A DNA stretch of 64,000 nt from Stratiolaelaps scimitus (taxonomy: Eukaryota > Arthropoda > Arachnida > Mesostigmata > Laelapidae). Made by a program: the position numbers and the translations under genes. This document shows positions 11,701-24,114 of the stretch, piece by piece. A model generated the notes under the pieces. The model was not told the DNA's origin, did no database searches, and saw only the letters and a program-made list of their open reading frames with translations. The DNA lies in contig JABWDB010000004.1 of NCBI GenBank assembly GCA_019614645.1, positions 24,242,001 to 24,306,000 of the forward strand, in the 5' to 3' direction. How positions within the stretch are numbered: the first letter of the stretch is position 1; each line of letters begins with the position of its first letter.

Positions 11701-12899
11701 GAAAGCGTCCGGTCGTGCAAGGCCCAGCTTATCGCAGATAATTGCGTCGATTCACAAGAAGAATACCGGACGTTATTTGAAGAAAACATTTTATTTATTC
11801 AAATTAATAGAAGATGGTGTGTTATTGTGTGATAAGTATGATCTCTGAGCATTGTTGCAGATGTTGACTTAAGCGAAGAGTGATGCTGAGGAGCATCATT
11901 GAAAACAACTATTGACTAACGTGCGACAAGGTGACACACAATGCCGGTTATGAAATTGGTGATTCGCTCATGAGTCAGGATCGTGTGTGGCAGATCGTAT
12001 GCGCAACAGCCATTGCTCGGTTTGAAGGCCGGCACGGATTGCACTTTTTGGCTTGCTATAATTTCCAATCCAATCTAGATCCATTGAGTTCAGAAAAATT
12101 TAGTAGGTAGATGTTAGGATTCTCGTGGTGATTGAGAGGTCAATCTTTGAAAAATATAGATGCTTTTCAAGACGAAGGTCGGTCAGGAAGAACGAAAAGC
12201 GGGATCCGAAGATTTCAAATGCCTCCTTTTCTATTTAGCGACTTGTTGCCTTTGGCTCTAAGGGGACGTTCCCGGGGAACGCAGTCGCGGCGTCACAGAA
12301 CAGCATTACGAAAACGAAATTCAGTGCGACTTCTTGTTCCTTCTCCCGAGTAGGTGTTTGACTGCAATTGTTCTGTTGGAGTTGGAGTCATGTCGAAATT
12401 TTTTAGAGCAACATTTTTATTGGGCTCTACTATTGTCTAGACAGCTAGAAAAGCTTCTTATTGGATGGAACAGAAAATAGACCTCATAAAAGTTGATGTC
12501 ATTGTTATCTGCCTAATAGATTCTGAGCAGCTAACCAATTTCCCGTTATATCGATGCTGTTAAAGGTGTCTATTGTTTTAGAGATAAGCGTCGAAATAGT
12601 TTCTATTAACCCGTATGGCAAGTTTTTCCAACAAAATGCGCTTGATTTCTAGATGGTGTTCTCTTACAGTGACATCACTGACTGAATACACGACTTTCAT
12701 GTTACAAGTACCAAGAAACGTTACGACAACGTCCAGCATATTGTCTGAAGTTGCAGGACAGTAACATCTGCAGCGCAAGCCAGCCTGACTTAATCCAGCC
12801 CCAGCTGCCTCCTGTTGTCTCGCGTGGTGTGTTTACTGCTATATAGCCAATGCCGAATTTTTCTTTATCTTACGTTTCTTCAACTCTTCCCTCTGCGCG

Positions 12900-14120
12900 A
12901 CAGTCGTTAGCGCGTACACCACTTTGTGGATCGGTATATCTTTAAACTGATGTCACGACACATGAGTGACGCCTGAAATGTGTGTTGGCTTGGATGATCG
13001 TTTCCTATATTCTAACGCTGCTGCGTGACAGTGTTCGTGCGTGTGTGTACAGTTGTGCGATCCAAAAAAGCCTGCATGGATGATTCCCTTAATCAAGCGG
13101 GCACGTCCCATCTGACGGTTGCCCAGTGCCGGGTAGCCTTTTCCCGAAGGTCTTCGCCCTTCGCGCTCAATTGTCGCTGTGGATTCGATAGGGTTTCGCT
13201 TCCTTTCGTCCTTCGATGGCATCCGGTGCCGCCCATAACAAATGCGAGATCCGTTCACGACCGCCGGGGTCTGTCCGTCAGCGCAGAGCCAGCTCAGCTA
13301 ACCCGCAATGGGGATGCCACACAATGCGGGCGAAGGGTGATGCCATCGGCGATCACCAGCAGCAGCGCGGCGGTCAGCGACCGTTGTGCGTGTGCCCGTG
13401 CGTCTGTGGCCAAGAGCGTTTGTGGAAGTGCCACTCGACGAACGGTGATGCGACGCGGGTGGAGCGTCCATGCGGTCGCCACCGAATCGGCTTCCGTAAA
13501 GCCCTCATCGCCGACACAGACGACGATACTATACAATGCACACACTGTACGCGCGCTCGCGCTAGAAGAGATAAAGGGAGAGAGGGAGAGATAGTTGTAA
13601 CTTGCGGTTGGTCACACTCGTGCCAAGTGGCACAGGCTCGCTCCACCACGGGACAGACTCCTGCCAGCGGCAGTTGGCGCGTGGGGAAGGAACGATAGAT
13701 GCGAATTACAGCGGCTGAGAAGACTTCCTCCCGAAGGGAGGGCGGCGGCAGAGGCAACGGTAGCAACAGCAATAGGAGAACAGCGCTGGTCGACGTGACC
13801 CGCAAATCGAGATCGACAATTGAGGCCCTACTCTGCTGTCTATGGGACAGGGATCCACGTGCGATTGTGGCCCACGCATCTACCCCGGATTCCGATTCTC
13901 TGGCTTCCACTCTCCTACTAGCCCGGATGCGAAGAAAATTATCTTCAATCTCCTCTTCGCCGCCCGGTGTCGTCTGGTCGTTTCGAAATACAGCTGCCAT
14001 TTTTTCGCCTTTTGAGCCATCTATGAGTTCCTTGCCTGCCTGTATTCTGCTTCTGTGCTTTCTTAAGGTCGTCGTCGGACTCTGTCCTTTCGTGAAACGG
14101 AGACCGGGACCCTTTTAGTA
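12900..14120. other. GC-rich island, possible promoter or first-exon region
   Basis: The sequence becomes CpG-rich against an AT-rich background. Long frames open on both strands (190 codons plus at 13025, 208 codons minus at 14000), as expected from few stop codons in GC-rich DNA. A GA-rich tract lies at 13566-13593. I recognise no protein. The architecture would fit a promoter or UTR, but that is inference. Confidence 0.3.
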
Positions 14121-14892
14121 TTGCATGCGGGGGCGTGAGTTGTACAGTTGACGAATGACGGTGGGTAGAGCCATCACGCGTCAATTCACTGTATAGGAGA
14201 CATCCAAGAAAAGGGAACAGCAAGATTAGTGACTGAAATTGACCCAGGCCGAATCGGAACGGGTCCGATCGACAGTCTGATTTACCGAAGGAGAGATGCC
14301 TTATGCTACTGTCTAACGCATATTGAATTATTCCTGTGATGCTGTAGCGCCTTACATTAAATTACATAGGGTTATATGGCTGCTTGGTAATGACGGTACT
14401 TTACGGTAATGATGTGTATCTGGACATACGTGTAGCGCGGCTGGGCATACGCAGGACGTACAGCTCAGCTTGGTCCGGCCAGCCTGATTGGTCTTCTCCT
14501 CTCGACGGCTGGAGACAGGCTGGTGCGCAGGCAGATAGGTAGGAAGGTTGTTTGCCATCCGCATCTCACACTCCGGTACGATGCGCACGCTTGAAGACTT
14601 TCCCGAAGTTACTGCCAGTGACCATCGTACATAAGTTGTACGACCATTGCTTCATCCTTCCTATAGGACACGTTTGCATTCATAACAGAACATAGGCGAA
14701 CAAAAAATGAAAAACAGTTACACATATATATATAGATAAATTCATCTGGTTATACAAATTACTCGGAATAATATACAAGTGTGCTGTTCGTGGGGTGCTG
14801 GAAACTAGACAGAACGATTTCAAGGTCATATCTGAACAGTCCATCAGGTTTAGTTTGACAGGATCCAGTAAGCATAGCATGGGCATGCCCAC

Positions 14893-14950
14893 GCGTTTGA
14901 GTTTCCAATCATTAAATATATCAAATTTTAATGATTTGAAACTCAAGCGC
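14893..14950. repeat. Inverted repeat (hairpin), 24-bp arms
   Basis: The left arm (14893-14916, gcgtttgagtttccaatcat...) and right arm (14927-14950) are complementary at 22 of 24 positions around a 10-base loop. The stem is short for a microRNA precursor; it may be a decayed palindromic element. Confidence 0.85.
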
Positions 14951-15071
14951 ATTGAAGCAGGATGAATGACTGGTATTCTGGCAAATAATGTCGCATGACG
15001 ACAATTCGTCGGGCGTTCTTTGTTACGTCAATCCTTAAATTCTATAAACAACGAAGCGTCTTAAAATGATT

Positions 15072-15092
15072 GGTAAATGGTAAATGGTAAAT
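15072..15092. repeat. Three tandem copies of GGTAAAT
   Basis: Three exact 7-bp units are followed by related TGTTTATT-type sequence. Confidence 0.9.
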
Positions 15093-16229
15093 GTTTATTG
15101 GTGTTTGTTTTGTAAATGTTTATTATTTATTAAAACAGATGATCTTGTTTTATTCATTTGCAAGCATTGAAAAAAAGCCCCGTTCATAATTTTATCACAA
15201 ACTACATTATTCGTGATTTTACTACTTACCGAACATTTTCCAATGAGAACTTAAGAAAAATCGACAGGTCGCAGCCAACAGCCGATTTATCAACTTCTCT
15301 TGATATGATAAAACATCGCACTACTTTTTTCAGGGCTATGTGAGAAGTTTATCGCTCAATGGAATGACTAATAACCAGCTCTTTTTAAAGCAGCCCTTCC
15401 TGCTTTTCGAGATTAATTCCGCCTGTCAACTCGAACTCAACACTGAAATGAGCGCTTGGCTGAACAATCGCGATTTGTCAGCCGTTGATACAGCGTCATT
15501 CATTCTTATTAGACATGTTCTTATGACAGGGCGCTGCTAAAGTCTCTGTGAACGTTACTGTAAGCAGATAGGTCCGCCAATTATCGCGTCCGTTATCGAT
15601 TGTCAATTCCAACCGCTTAGTTGCATTTTGAGTTGGCCAGTTCTCATCCAGGCGTAATGTCCATTTAGAGGTCTTAGCATAAAACTAGTTTTCGTGATCA
15701 CCCCATTGCCGAACGTGTTTGGTCATTTCGTGATGCCGCTCATCGACATCTTCAATGGTATCCATCTCTGGGCTACTTCAGATTGTGCGGCTTCCTATCT
15801 GACGGATCGACATATCGAGAAAGTAAGCGTTGTGAAAAAAACTGCAGTGCCGTTAATAAACCAAAACTTTGTATTGTATTAAATTTCAAGGGTGACCTTG
15901 ACCTAACGTTCATTCGAACACAGTGATCTGTACTCGCAGATATAACTACTACAGCCGTCCTGCTTTGAGCGTTCGAATCTCAAGTCTCGGTCAGCAAATC
16001 TTTAATTATACAGTTCAAGGATAACTAAATTCCATACGGATGCATAGCTAGAAATGTCTGACGGGACTCCGCAGAGATGGGGTCCCCAAACGAAAGTACA
16101 TTATATTAGAAATAGTTCGACGAGGCCAACACCAACAGAAAAAATCATCTGTGCTTGTTTACCTGTCAACAGACGCCTATTCCCCGAAAACCTTATTCGG
16201 GCTTCGTTTACCAAGCAGCCATTGCGATG

Positions 16230-17450
16230 TGCCCGTTTGCTGTCCAGCATACGTTGACGCGGCATAGAACGAGAATAATTCGCCACATGCGTCCGATCCG
16301 GCTTCGCTTGTTTGTGTCGCTGTCGACGCTTGCGCGCCCTATGCATTCTCCCATCGCTCTCATTGATTGACTGTCAATAGATTCTCGATGCGCGCTATTT
16401 TCTCTAGTGTACAAAGCTCTCTGCTGTTTGGCTGGGTGTAGTTGTGTTCGTCGAGCACAACTATCCGTAGGATTGAGAGGGTGCGGATGCGGATGATAGC
16501 TGCTAATTTGTCTATGTCGCTACGACTAATCAGGAGCCATGCAGAGCTGCCTGGCTCAGCAAGATCAATTTGTCTCGTCCCGAATAGTTGTCGAGTCGTC
16601 CTCCTCCTCTACCGTCTTCTGCTGGTTGCCTCCTGGTCCTGCACTTTCTTCTCGATAGCCGCACAGCGTGCGTTCGCTCCTTTCTGGCGTTTGCAGTTAC
16701 AGTTGGGCTACGATCTCTATGTCATTGCGTTTGACGCCGTTAGCCGGTCCATGTACGGGCGCGCTGTTCGTATGCCCGGAACAACAGTTTTGCTGTCGGT
16801 ATCCTCGGCCGCGTTGTTTTTGTCGATCAAAGTGGCTATGGATTGCTTTACTTTTGTCTCTGCCTAGCAGGTCGGCGGCCCGTCCTCTTCTCCGTTGTCC
16901 TTCCGCATTCAGTTACTTCTGTCTGCTCCTGCCGAGCTGCTTCGCGGGCTACACTCCCCTCACGCGGAACAGACGCAGGAAGGAGAAACGGCAAAGACCA
17001 GGACAGTTTTCGGGAAGAGGTAGGGCCTCGCGCGGGAATCTATCTGGGGGGGGGGTTTGGGGTCTGGGGTAACGACGACGATGGCTGCTGCTCCTCGAAT
17101 GTTTCTGGCCCACACGATTCCGGAGCTCTTAGCATTCTCCTGCTTACTGCCTCGACAAGATCTAAAAAAAAGGTAAGCAAGTGACAAGACGGCAATCAAT
17201 CGTCCTGCAACGATCGGGGGTCGGGAACCAGAGGAGATGAGCGCTTGCACAGAGGCGGACAAGGACAGCGAGCCAGCCAGGAAGACGAGGCAGGCAAGGA
17301 CAGAGTACGAGTGTGAGAGATAGATCGAGATAGATATAGAGGGAGCAAAAAAACGAAGGTAGATAGAGCCCGTGGATGCCGAAAGATTAAACCTGTGAAA
17401 GGAAGGGGGCACGGTTGTCACCCACTCGCGGGTATCCGCCTTCTACATCA
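16230..17450. other. GC-rich island ending near a splice donor
   Basis: This is a CpG-rich block with overlapping frames on both strands (141 and 134 codons plus, 153 codons minus), none with a recognisable family. A good donor, aaaaag|gtaagc, follows exon-like sequence at 17173 on the plus strand, about 100 bases after the G-quadruplex motif. The block could be a 5' UTR or first coding exon. Degenerate GATA/GAGA sequence follows at 17308-17345. Confidence 0.3.
17046..17069 (+). other. G-quadruplex-forming motif
   Basis: Ten Gs, TTT, GGGG, TCT, GGGG: at least four G-runs of four with loops of three or fewer, a canonical quadruplex pattern. Confidence 0.85.
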
Positions 17451-18167
17451 CTGTTGCTCGGCTGTGTGATAGTGGAACCGGCACAAATAGACGTGGGTTT
17501 ACGCCTCGAAAGTGGCATGACGATATTATCGTAGGCGTCTTCTTGCTAGGCTAATCAACACGTTAATTATTATATAGTACACACGTTTGACGATCAATTG
17601 AAGACGACTTACTCGAACTTGCAAGATATTCAAGCGAATCGTAACTAGCAAATATAACGGGGTAGGCAAATCTTATCGAAGAGTATTGGATAGATGATTA
17701 GGTCAGTTGCTCAGATTTGTATTCCATATTGTGGCGGAATCGTTCCCGATCAATTTAGTGAAATACACCAGATTTTGACTTTGTGTATCGATCCAGTACG
17801 CTCCCAAAAATCATTCCTCGATGTTCAGCTTTAATCAGAAATACTTTGAGAGGCGCAAGCTGGCGAGAATAGCGGTGAGAGTCAGCACAATCCCTTGTAT
17901 CGCAAGCAGGAAAGAAATCATCCGGAAAATGAACCTTTACATTCTAAGGAAGGAAATATGACTTCGAATGTGGTATCTCGAAATTTCACATCGATCTATG
18001 GGATACATTGGAACATTCGGGTTCTTCCAAATCATTTTCGATTTGACGTCACGAACACACAGGACCAGCTAACTTTAACGATTAGACGTTTCTTTACGTT
18101 ACTGTGGCTATCATTCCTTTAACTAAAACGCATGCCATCATTCCATTGAGTTACAGATAATTCGTGA

Positions 18168-18192
18168 ATATATATATATATATATTATATAT
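18168..18192. repeat. (TA)n tract abutting the mariner end
   Basis: Alternating TA runs directly into the left terminus of the mariner relic, consistent with insertion into TA-rich DNA. Confidence 0.85.
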
Positions 18193-18990
18193 TAGGCTGA
18201 CCCAAAAAAAACCGTACTGCGAAATGGTCGAAAAAGCTGTTAAGCAAACTAGAGCTTGGTCATTGACGACTTTGTCGGCTGAAATTGGCGTGCCTCGTGA
18301 AACGTGTCGTCGAATTATTAAAAATAATCTGAGGATGCAGAAAAGAAGTGCAAAATGGGTCCCTCATTAACTTGGTCCTGGCCAACTCAAAATGCTTGAG
18401 GAGTGTTCGCGAGACAATTTGAAGATGTATAGGCAGCAAAAGAGTCGTCTAGAGCATACCGTTGCCGTGGACAAGACATAGGTCACCCTGTATGAAGGAC
18501 CGAAAAAGATCAAGTGAAACAGTGGCTACGGCCAGGTGAACAGGCAGTGGCGGTAGTAGTGCCAAATAGATTCGAGCCTGAAGTAATGGTAGAACTAATG
18601 GTAGCACTGCCATGGATTTCAACGTGATTTGCTACTTCGAGATTTTGGGCTTAAAAGAAAAAATGCACTCGCCTCGATATCTCGAGTTGTTGAAGGGACC
18701 CATGAATAATTGACATGGCAATAGGAAGCACCGAGTGTGGCTGCTCGATGACAATGCTAGGGCACATCGTAGCAATGAAATTACGTCCTGGCTTAAGGCC
18801 AACAAGATTGAGCGATGACATCACCCCCCATTCTCTCAATTTAAGCCCGCGAGATTAAGGTTGTTTCCATCAATTAAAGAAGGCTATAGGCGACCAAAGG
18901 TATCCAAACATCAATTTTCTCTGAGTGGCCTTAAATAAGTTATAAATGGAAATAGAAATAGTGCATACATAGCCGTTAGAAGCTGCCAGG
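18193..18990 (+). mobile_element. Mariner-like DNA transposon relic
   Basis: The left end reads ttaggctgacccaaaaaaaa, a mariner-type terminal sequence after a TA. The decayed transposase follows on the same strand. I could not find the matching right inverted repeat, so the right boundary is set by the end of recognisable transposase. Confidence 0.75.
18218..18960 (+). pseudogene. Mariner transposase pseudogene
   Basis: Translation with frame changes gives, in order, a helix-turn-helix region (SLTTLSAEIGVPRETCRRII), KWVPH, LEECSRDNLKMYRQQKSR, a DKT*V segment equivalent to the first catalytic DETWV, the second-Asp motif VWLLDDNARAHR near 18735-18770, and HHPPFS near 18820, where mariners have YSPDL. 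In-frame stops (for example 18368-18370) and several frameshifts show it is dead. The motif order fits the mariner branch (DD34D type), distinct from the Tc3-like element at 5.3-6.75 kb. Confidence 0.8.
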
Positions 18991-19060
18991 TCTCTGGAGC
19001 CATTGTGTAAATAAAAGAGGTTCATACCTCCAACTCACACTAGAAAATCTTTCAATCCAT

Positions 19061-19282
19061 ATAATACTGTGCTGTGCCCACTGAATTGCTGTTGCAATTT
19101 TGCAATATGAAGGCTAAAATTTCGAATGAATATATATATATATAATATGTATTCATTCGAAAATATTAAGGCTAACATTTCGAATGAATATATATATATA
19201 TATATATATATATTCATTCGAAAATGTAACCTTAATATTGCAAAATTGCAACAGCAATTCAGTGGGCACAGTACAGTATTAT
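19061..19282. repeat. Fold-back element, 222-bp near-perfect palindrome
   Basis: The left arm begins ataatactgtgctgtgccca and the right arm, read in reverse complement, begins ataatactgtactgtgccca. Arms of at least 70 bp differ at only a handful of positions. The centre holds two (TA)n tracts and three copies of ttcgaatgaata in alternating orientation. It has no coding capacity. The structure fits a fold-back or MITE-type non-autonomous element, or a sequence that forms a cruciform. Confidence 0.85.
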
Positions 19283-20589
19283 TTTGTGCGTTGTGGAGCA
19301 TCCCGCGCTTTCGTCAACATTTCGATATTTACGCTGGTGTAGATTATTCACAACGTGCTGTTATTTCCCTCGAGACTCGAGGCAACTCAGCCTTGACGCA
19401 ATGACAGCCTCGCACGATAACCGCATCAACGCACTACAACATAGTTACTGAAGATCACAGCGACCCCCGTATCGCTCGTATCTTCTGTGAAAGAAACATT
19501 GTCCGCCAAGACATATGTGACCTTACCGTATACATTTGAATGTGTAAACGAACCTTTGCCTTTGGCTCAACAGCGTTCTTTCACTCGACCGCAGTTTGTA
19601 CAAGGATTAATTAGTAGTGTACAAATATAGTATTGAAATCTCCCAAGGTTTCGCTCATAGAGTTTACCGTCAATGTTACTTATGTCGACGCATACCGACG
19701 ATATTTGGAAAAGGTATACAAGTTAGGGATCATTCTTGCAGACCCATCCTGTTTGCACGATCCCCTCGGCGAAACAGCAAACAATAACAGTTCACCTTTT
19801 TCTCTTTAGCTAGAGTGTGTGTTCCCTCCGAATGAATTCGTTTGGTGGAGAATTTCTTAACTATATGCAAGGTTAGTTATCCGATGGGCTCGCCTCTTTG
19901 GTCCCAATACTGCCAGACATAGCCTTTGTAAACCGGGCTTTCGGCTGATGAGCTTATGCGATACAGCACATATATCATGCGGCTGGTATAATACAATAGA
20001 TGCTAGGATGTAGGCAGAAAGATGGCAGCTATTTTTATTTCGTGCGTAGCGACAACTCATTGATTTTACTTACTACTCTACTGGTAAAATAAAACACAAC
20101 AAACAGATAGGCATCCCAAGGTATATATATATATATATATATATGTATATAGGTTAATATATTGGATCAGTTTGTTGACACAGCGTGCCACAAGGACGTT
20201 AGCTTCTGGAACCTCTCTTTTAGCGTCTGCTTCAGTTGATACCGCCGACAGTATCATATTAGTACCCACGTGTTCAGCACTTTCGTTCGCTGTAGACAGA
20301 TACATCTCTGATAGCACTTCCATTTGCCAGGACACTCGCCGGCATCGTACATCCATCTATCTACCGATCTAACTGCAAGTACGACTGGCAGGCAGATTCC
20401 CGCGCGTTACTTTCGTTCACGTCTACCTATCAGCATCAGTAGCATGTTCCGCTATTATCACCTCCTCGACGCTTGCACTAGCAAACGCTGCTATTAGCAA
20501 ACACACAAAAACTCTCTCACACACACAGACACGCGCACTAGGAAACAAACATCGACAGTAGATAACCTTAGCCTTCTCCCTCGTCATCA
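19283..20589. other. Intergenic stretch with (TA)n
   Basis: No gene is recognised. A (TA)n tract lies at 20122-20150, and a CA-rich run (cacacacaaa, tctcacacacac) at about 20498-20527 leads into the next GC-rich island. Confidence 0.4.
20122..20150. repeat. (TA)n microsatellite
   Basis: About 29 bases of alternating TA with one G interruption. Confidence 0.9.
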
Positions 20590-21260
20590 TCATTCATCTG
20601 TTTGTTTTTTTGTCCTGCAAGCTGCCACTGCCGCCGTTCCTGCTCGAGCTATCAAAAAGCCTGTCTGTCCATGTGTTTGTTCGTAAGCTGATGTTCGGAG
20701 GCTACTGCCGAATGCTGCGTCACTCGTTGGCTTCGTGGCGCTCTCCCTACAGGCGGACTGTCCGCCAGACGCGCGGATGCGAGCCGCAGATGCCAGCGGG
20801 GGTCCGGCCCAGTGTTCTTGGCCGGCTCGGCCTTCCCTGTTCACAGGAGTCTTCCTGCACTAACAGACGAAGACCGAGAGAAGCAGTGAGCGAGACGGGT
20901 GTATACTCGTGGAAGGTGGGAGCTGGGAGGAGAGATACGCAGTCAGGTCTGTGTGTCTGTCGGGGATCGCTTTGGGGTACAGGAAAGTGTCCGGTAAAGG
21001 CCCCAGAAGCAGCAGCAGCAGAAACGACAGCATGTTCGCTACATGCTTCTGTATAGTGGATGATAGCAGGCTGTTGCTGTTGCTGGTGCAGCCGCCGCCG
21101 TCGGGTTCGTCTCGCTTCCTCCTCTCAGCCATGTCCATGTCAGGAGATGTGGCGCAAGATGGAAACTGACAAGGCTGGCCTTGAACGGACGGAATGAAGG
21201 CAAAGCGGACTACCTTTCGAAGGCTTTCGTTTGGCCTAGCCAGAGCTGGCCTGGAGGGCC
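20590..21260. other. GC-rich island
   Basis: A CpG-rich block with a short CAG tract at about 21007-21021, and frames open on both strands (148 codons plus, 92 minus). No protein family is recognised. Confidence 0.3.
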
Positions 21261-23727
21261 ATGCCGACGTTGCGCCTCTGCTGTTGCTGCAGCAAGAGCA
21301 AATAATATTGCAAAATAAACCCTATTGATGCGAGCTTGCTCGATCAGTTGTTGCAGTATTTACTATAGCTATTACTGTTGATGGTATACGTTGCTTGTCT
21401 ATGTAAGCGTATTTCCGCGTATGTCCACTCTCCGACCACAATACTGTACGCTAACGGTGGATTGAATCTGCGAGCAAGAATGCGCGAGGCGTGGTACGAA
21501 ACCACGGAGGCGAAGTGGTTTTACGAAAATGGCCAGGCGGCAGAGGCGTGGATGACAGGACACATGTATCTCACCAAACTGAGAGATATATAATCAGCTC
21601 GTTTTGAACAGTCAACGGATTGTTCGGTGGTAGCTGTCTTTTGATTTTTTTTTTATCTGAGCTTCTCTATTAGTCACTAATTCGGGGAATCGACAGATGG
21701 CAACAGTTGTAGTTTACAAGTTGGTGAATGTAAAAAGCCTACCTGTAATTACGTATGCTATCCTACAGATCTAATTATCGAGAGCATTTTCCTCCATCGA
21801 ATAATCTACCAGTACGGAACTAAACGCTTACTTAAGCAAATACAACGTAAATTCAGATATGCATACACGGATATGTAATCCGTCGCGTTTGCGGCAAGCA
21901 AGAATAATTTTTTTGAAACAGCTATAATATATTTCGCAATGTTTGCGTAGGTCCTTCTGAACAATTATGTATGTCCCAGTACCAGTTCAGTGAAGTGAAT
22001 GGTCTTGTGTAAGACCAGCCAACTTTTCAATTGGAAAGAAATATCGTAGAAGATCCGTCGCAAGTTTTAGCAATTCCAGCAAAATCACGTATTGCTATTT
22101 TGTAAATGTTTATATCATAACACCCTCCACGCCAGCAGAGGGACACACACGCAAGCAATGCGGAACCTTCAGAAACAGCTGATACAATATGAATCCTCAT
22201 GTCCATCAGTTGTCAAGCAGTGTATTCAAAAGTTTCGAAACCCAATAGGAGGACATCATTCAAACAAGTTACGCAGCTGTCGTCTATAGGGCCTAGAGCC
22301 ACGTGTTCAAATAAATCCTAATAACATTATATGAGCCAGTTCCGTTGCCAGTGGCGCGCTCACGTCAAGTTGGTTACCGGCAGTGAACGGTTGTTTTGAG
22401 CGCCGTGCACTTATTTGCGTGCCACCATAGAGTAAATAATTTCAACGCAAGATCAATGTCGCCTGTTAATACGGGCTTGGGGACTATCTCGAATGGACCA
22501 TTTGTACCTACGGCGCAATGCCATCGACTTGTCCAACTGGGTCACTAACTAGTATAGACATTAAAACACATAATAAACATGTAATTTGTATCAATACGAT
22601 ACTTGTCCCGTTCAGCCTATCAGAGCAAGGTGTATTTATTAGAATTTCTTCAAATGTCATGAGGGGAGCTTCATTCAATCACTTGACGAAGATTTTTTCC
22701 ACAAGGTGATCACAGTACACTATACATACAACACGCACCTCTCCCTTGAAGCATTCGTTTACAGCATTACTCTTGATGATCAGCTGCTAGTCTAATTACG
22801 AATTTACAGCGGACTTTACAGCGCGCGCGAAGACGAACAAACACAGTGTACGCTTCGAACGACGTCAGACGCGGTGAAATATGTTTTCAATAAATTAATT
22901 GCATTTAGTTGTGTGGACAGAAACTCCTCGTTACCGGCAGCTCGGGGCGTTGCACCCCGTGCGTCTGGTGGCACCGTCCCCTGTGCTTAAACAACGCATC
23001 TGGTCCGACATCTGGTGAGCGCCAGACGTCCTCGAGCTCTTACACCAGCGCTTTCAGCGTTGTGAGTTCACTAAGTAACTACCCCAGCCGAGTCGGACGG
23101 ACCGTCTCGTCCCAACCATCGGTCCATGGATCAACGTTCGGGATGGCCGAGGACAGCTAACCACCGGCCAGTCAGTGCGACGGCCTCGGGGGGTGCGGGT
23201 GGCTCAAAGCACTGCCGAAGCTCGATCGGTCCGAGGGGAAACTTGGCCATCAGCCTTCGCGACGACAGCGGCTGGAGGACAAGAACGCACTTAAATCGAC
23301 GGGGGCTAGCTAGCAGAGCGGCGTAAGCCGTTGCGGGTCCTGTAGGAGAGAGAGAGAGAGAGAAAAGTGCCCAGTGGCAGAGCGTTGGTGGCCGCAGAGA
23401 TCAGCCGGCTCGTGCACCCTCCCTCGAACGAACGATCGAACGAGGTAACACAGATCTACCGAACGATGATAAGAACTAGCTTTCGTTAGCAACTTCAATC
23501 CATCCAGGACGATCTTAATGTTTTGAACGCATGAATGTATTTTCACGAAGAAGTTGACACCTGTTGTCGAGTTGAAGTTTACTGCTGCACTGCGGCTCGC
23601 TGATTACCGCCGACCACTCTAAATAGATCAATGCTTCGAATGATTTCCTGAGAACGGCTTTGTACGAGAATTAGGCCTGTTTTAGCAATTCTACATTGGG
23701 TTTGCTAATACTGTGCGTGTCGTATAG
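21261..23727. other. Intergenic stretch with a small GC-rich patch
   Basis: AT-rich except for 22910-23440, a GC-rich patch that includes a GA tract (23346-23363). A 71-codon frame ends at 21593 without recognisable features. No gene is called. Confidence 0.4.
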
Positions 23728-24114
23728 CGGAAGGCCACGGACAGATCGGTAACGACTCCGAAGCCTGTGGCCGCACAGGGTATGAAGAACGGAACAAATT
23801 GGCCTAGAGTAAAAACCACCGAATATAGACACCTAACGGTAGGACAAGTTCGAACCACTTCTCCCTACAGGTGAGTTAGTTATTCATCCGCAAGCCTAAT
23901 ATCGCTGAAATATAAACGATTATCTATAGGATATCGTTATTTATCGTATTATCACACCTAGCAGTGGCTGTTAACGACTGCAAAACCGCCTATTTATGAA
24001 ACGCCGACACCCAACGCCCGAAGATCGGAAGGCAAGGTGAATAAGTTGCCCATGGTCATCGAAAAGAAAGACGACGACCGGCTGAGGCGGGTGCCAAAGC
24101 CAAGAGAAGAGTAG
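23728..24114 (+). CDS. Speculative two-exon open reading frame, unknown product
   Basis: A frame opens exactly after a tatag acceptor (23727), reading RKATDRSVTTPKPVAAQG, and runs toward two possible donors: a strong cag|gtgagt at 23871 and a weak acg|gtagga at 23839. A second segment after a cctag acceptor (23961) reads QWLLTTAKPPIYETPTPN, then a basic/acidic tail with EKKDDDRLRRVPKPREE and a stop at 24112-24114. The two segments join in frame only with the weak donor; the strong donor gives an early stop. Codons look protein-like and the intron would be 91-122 bp, but the product matches nothing known. It may be chance. Confidence 0.2.

Larger units (their letters stand above)
6751..12899. 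other. AT-balanced intergenic region
   Basis: This stretch holds a tRNA-like remnant (7240-7318) and a (TTTA)n/(TA)n tract (8716-8757). Around 9709-9757 the motif tatatatcga recurs three times. No protein family is recognisable. Open frames at 7435-8198, 9705-10076 and 10483-10966 lack conserved motifs or paired splice sites I would trust. Confidence 0.4.
14121..16229. other. AT-rich intergenic stretch with hairpin and short tandem repeat
   Basis: It contains the hairpin at 14893-14950 and the GGTAAAT tandem repeat at 15072-15092. No coding signal is recognisable. Confidence 0.4.

Noticed and set aside
13025..14000. Long frames (189 and 208 codons) on opposite strands
   Set aside because: They overlap within a GC-rich, stop-poor island and show no domain; at most one could be real and neither is supported.
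22910..23440. GC-rich patch with a tctggtgagcgccagac string resembling a retrotransposon primer-binding region
   Set aside because: No second long terminal repeat, gag or pol signature was seen nearby.
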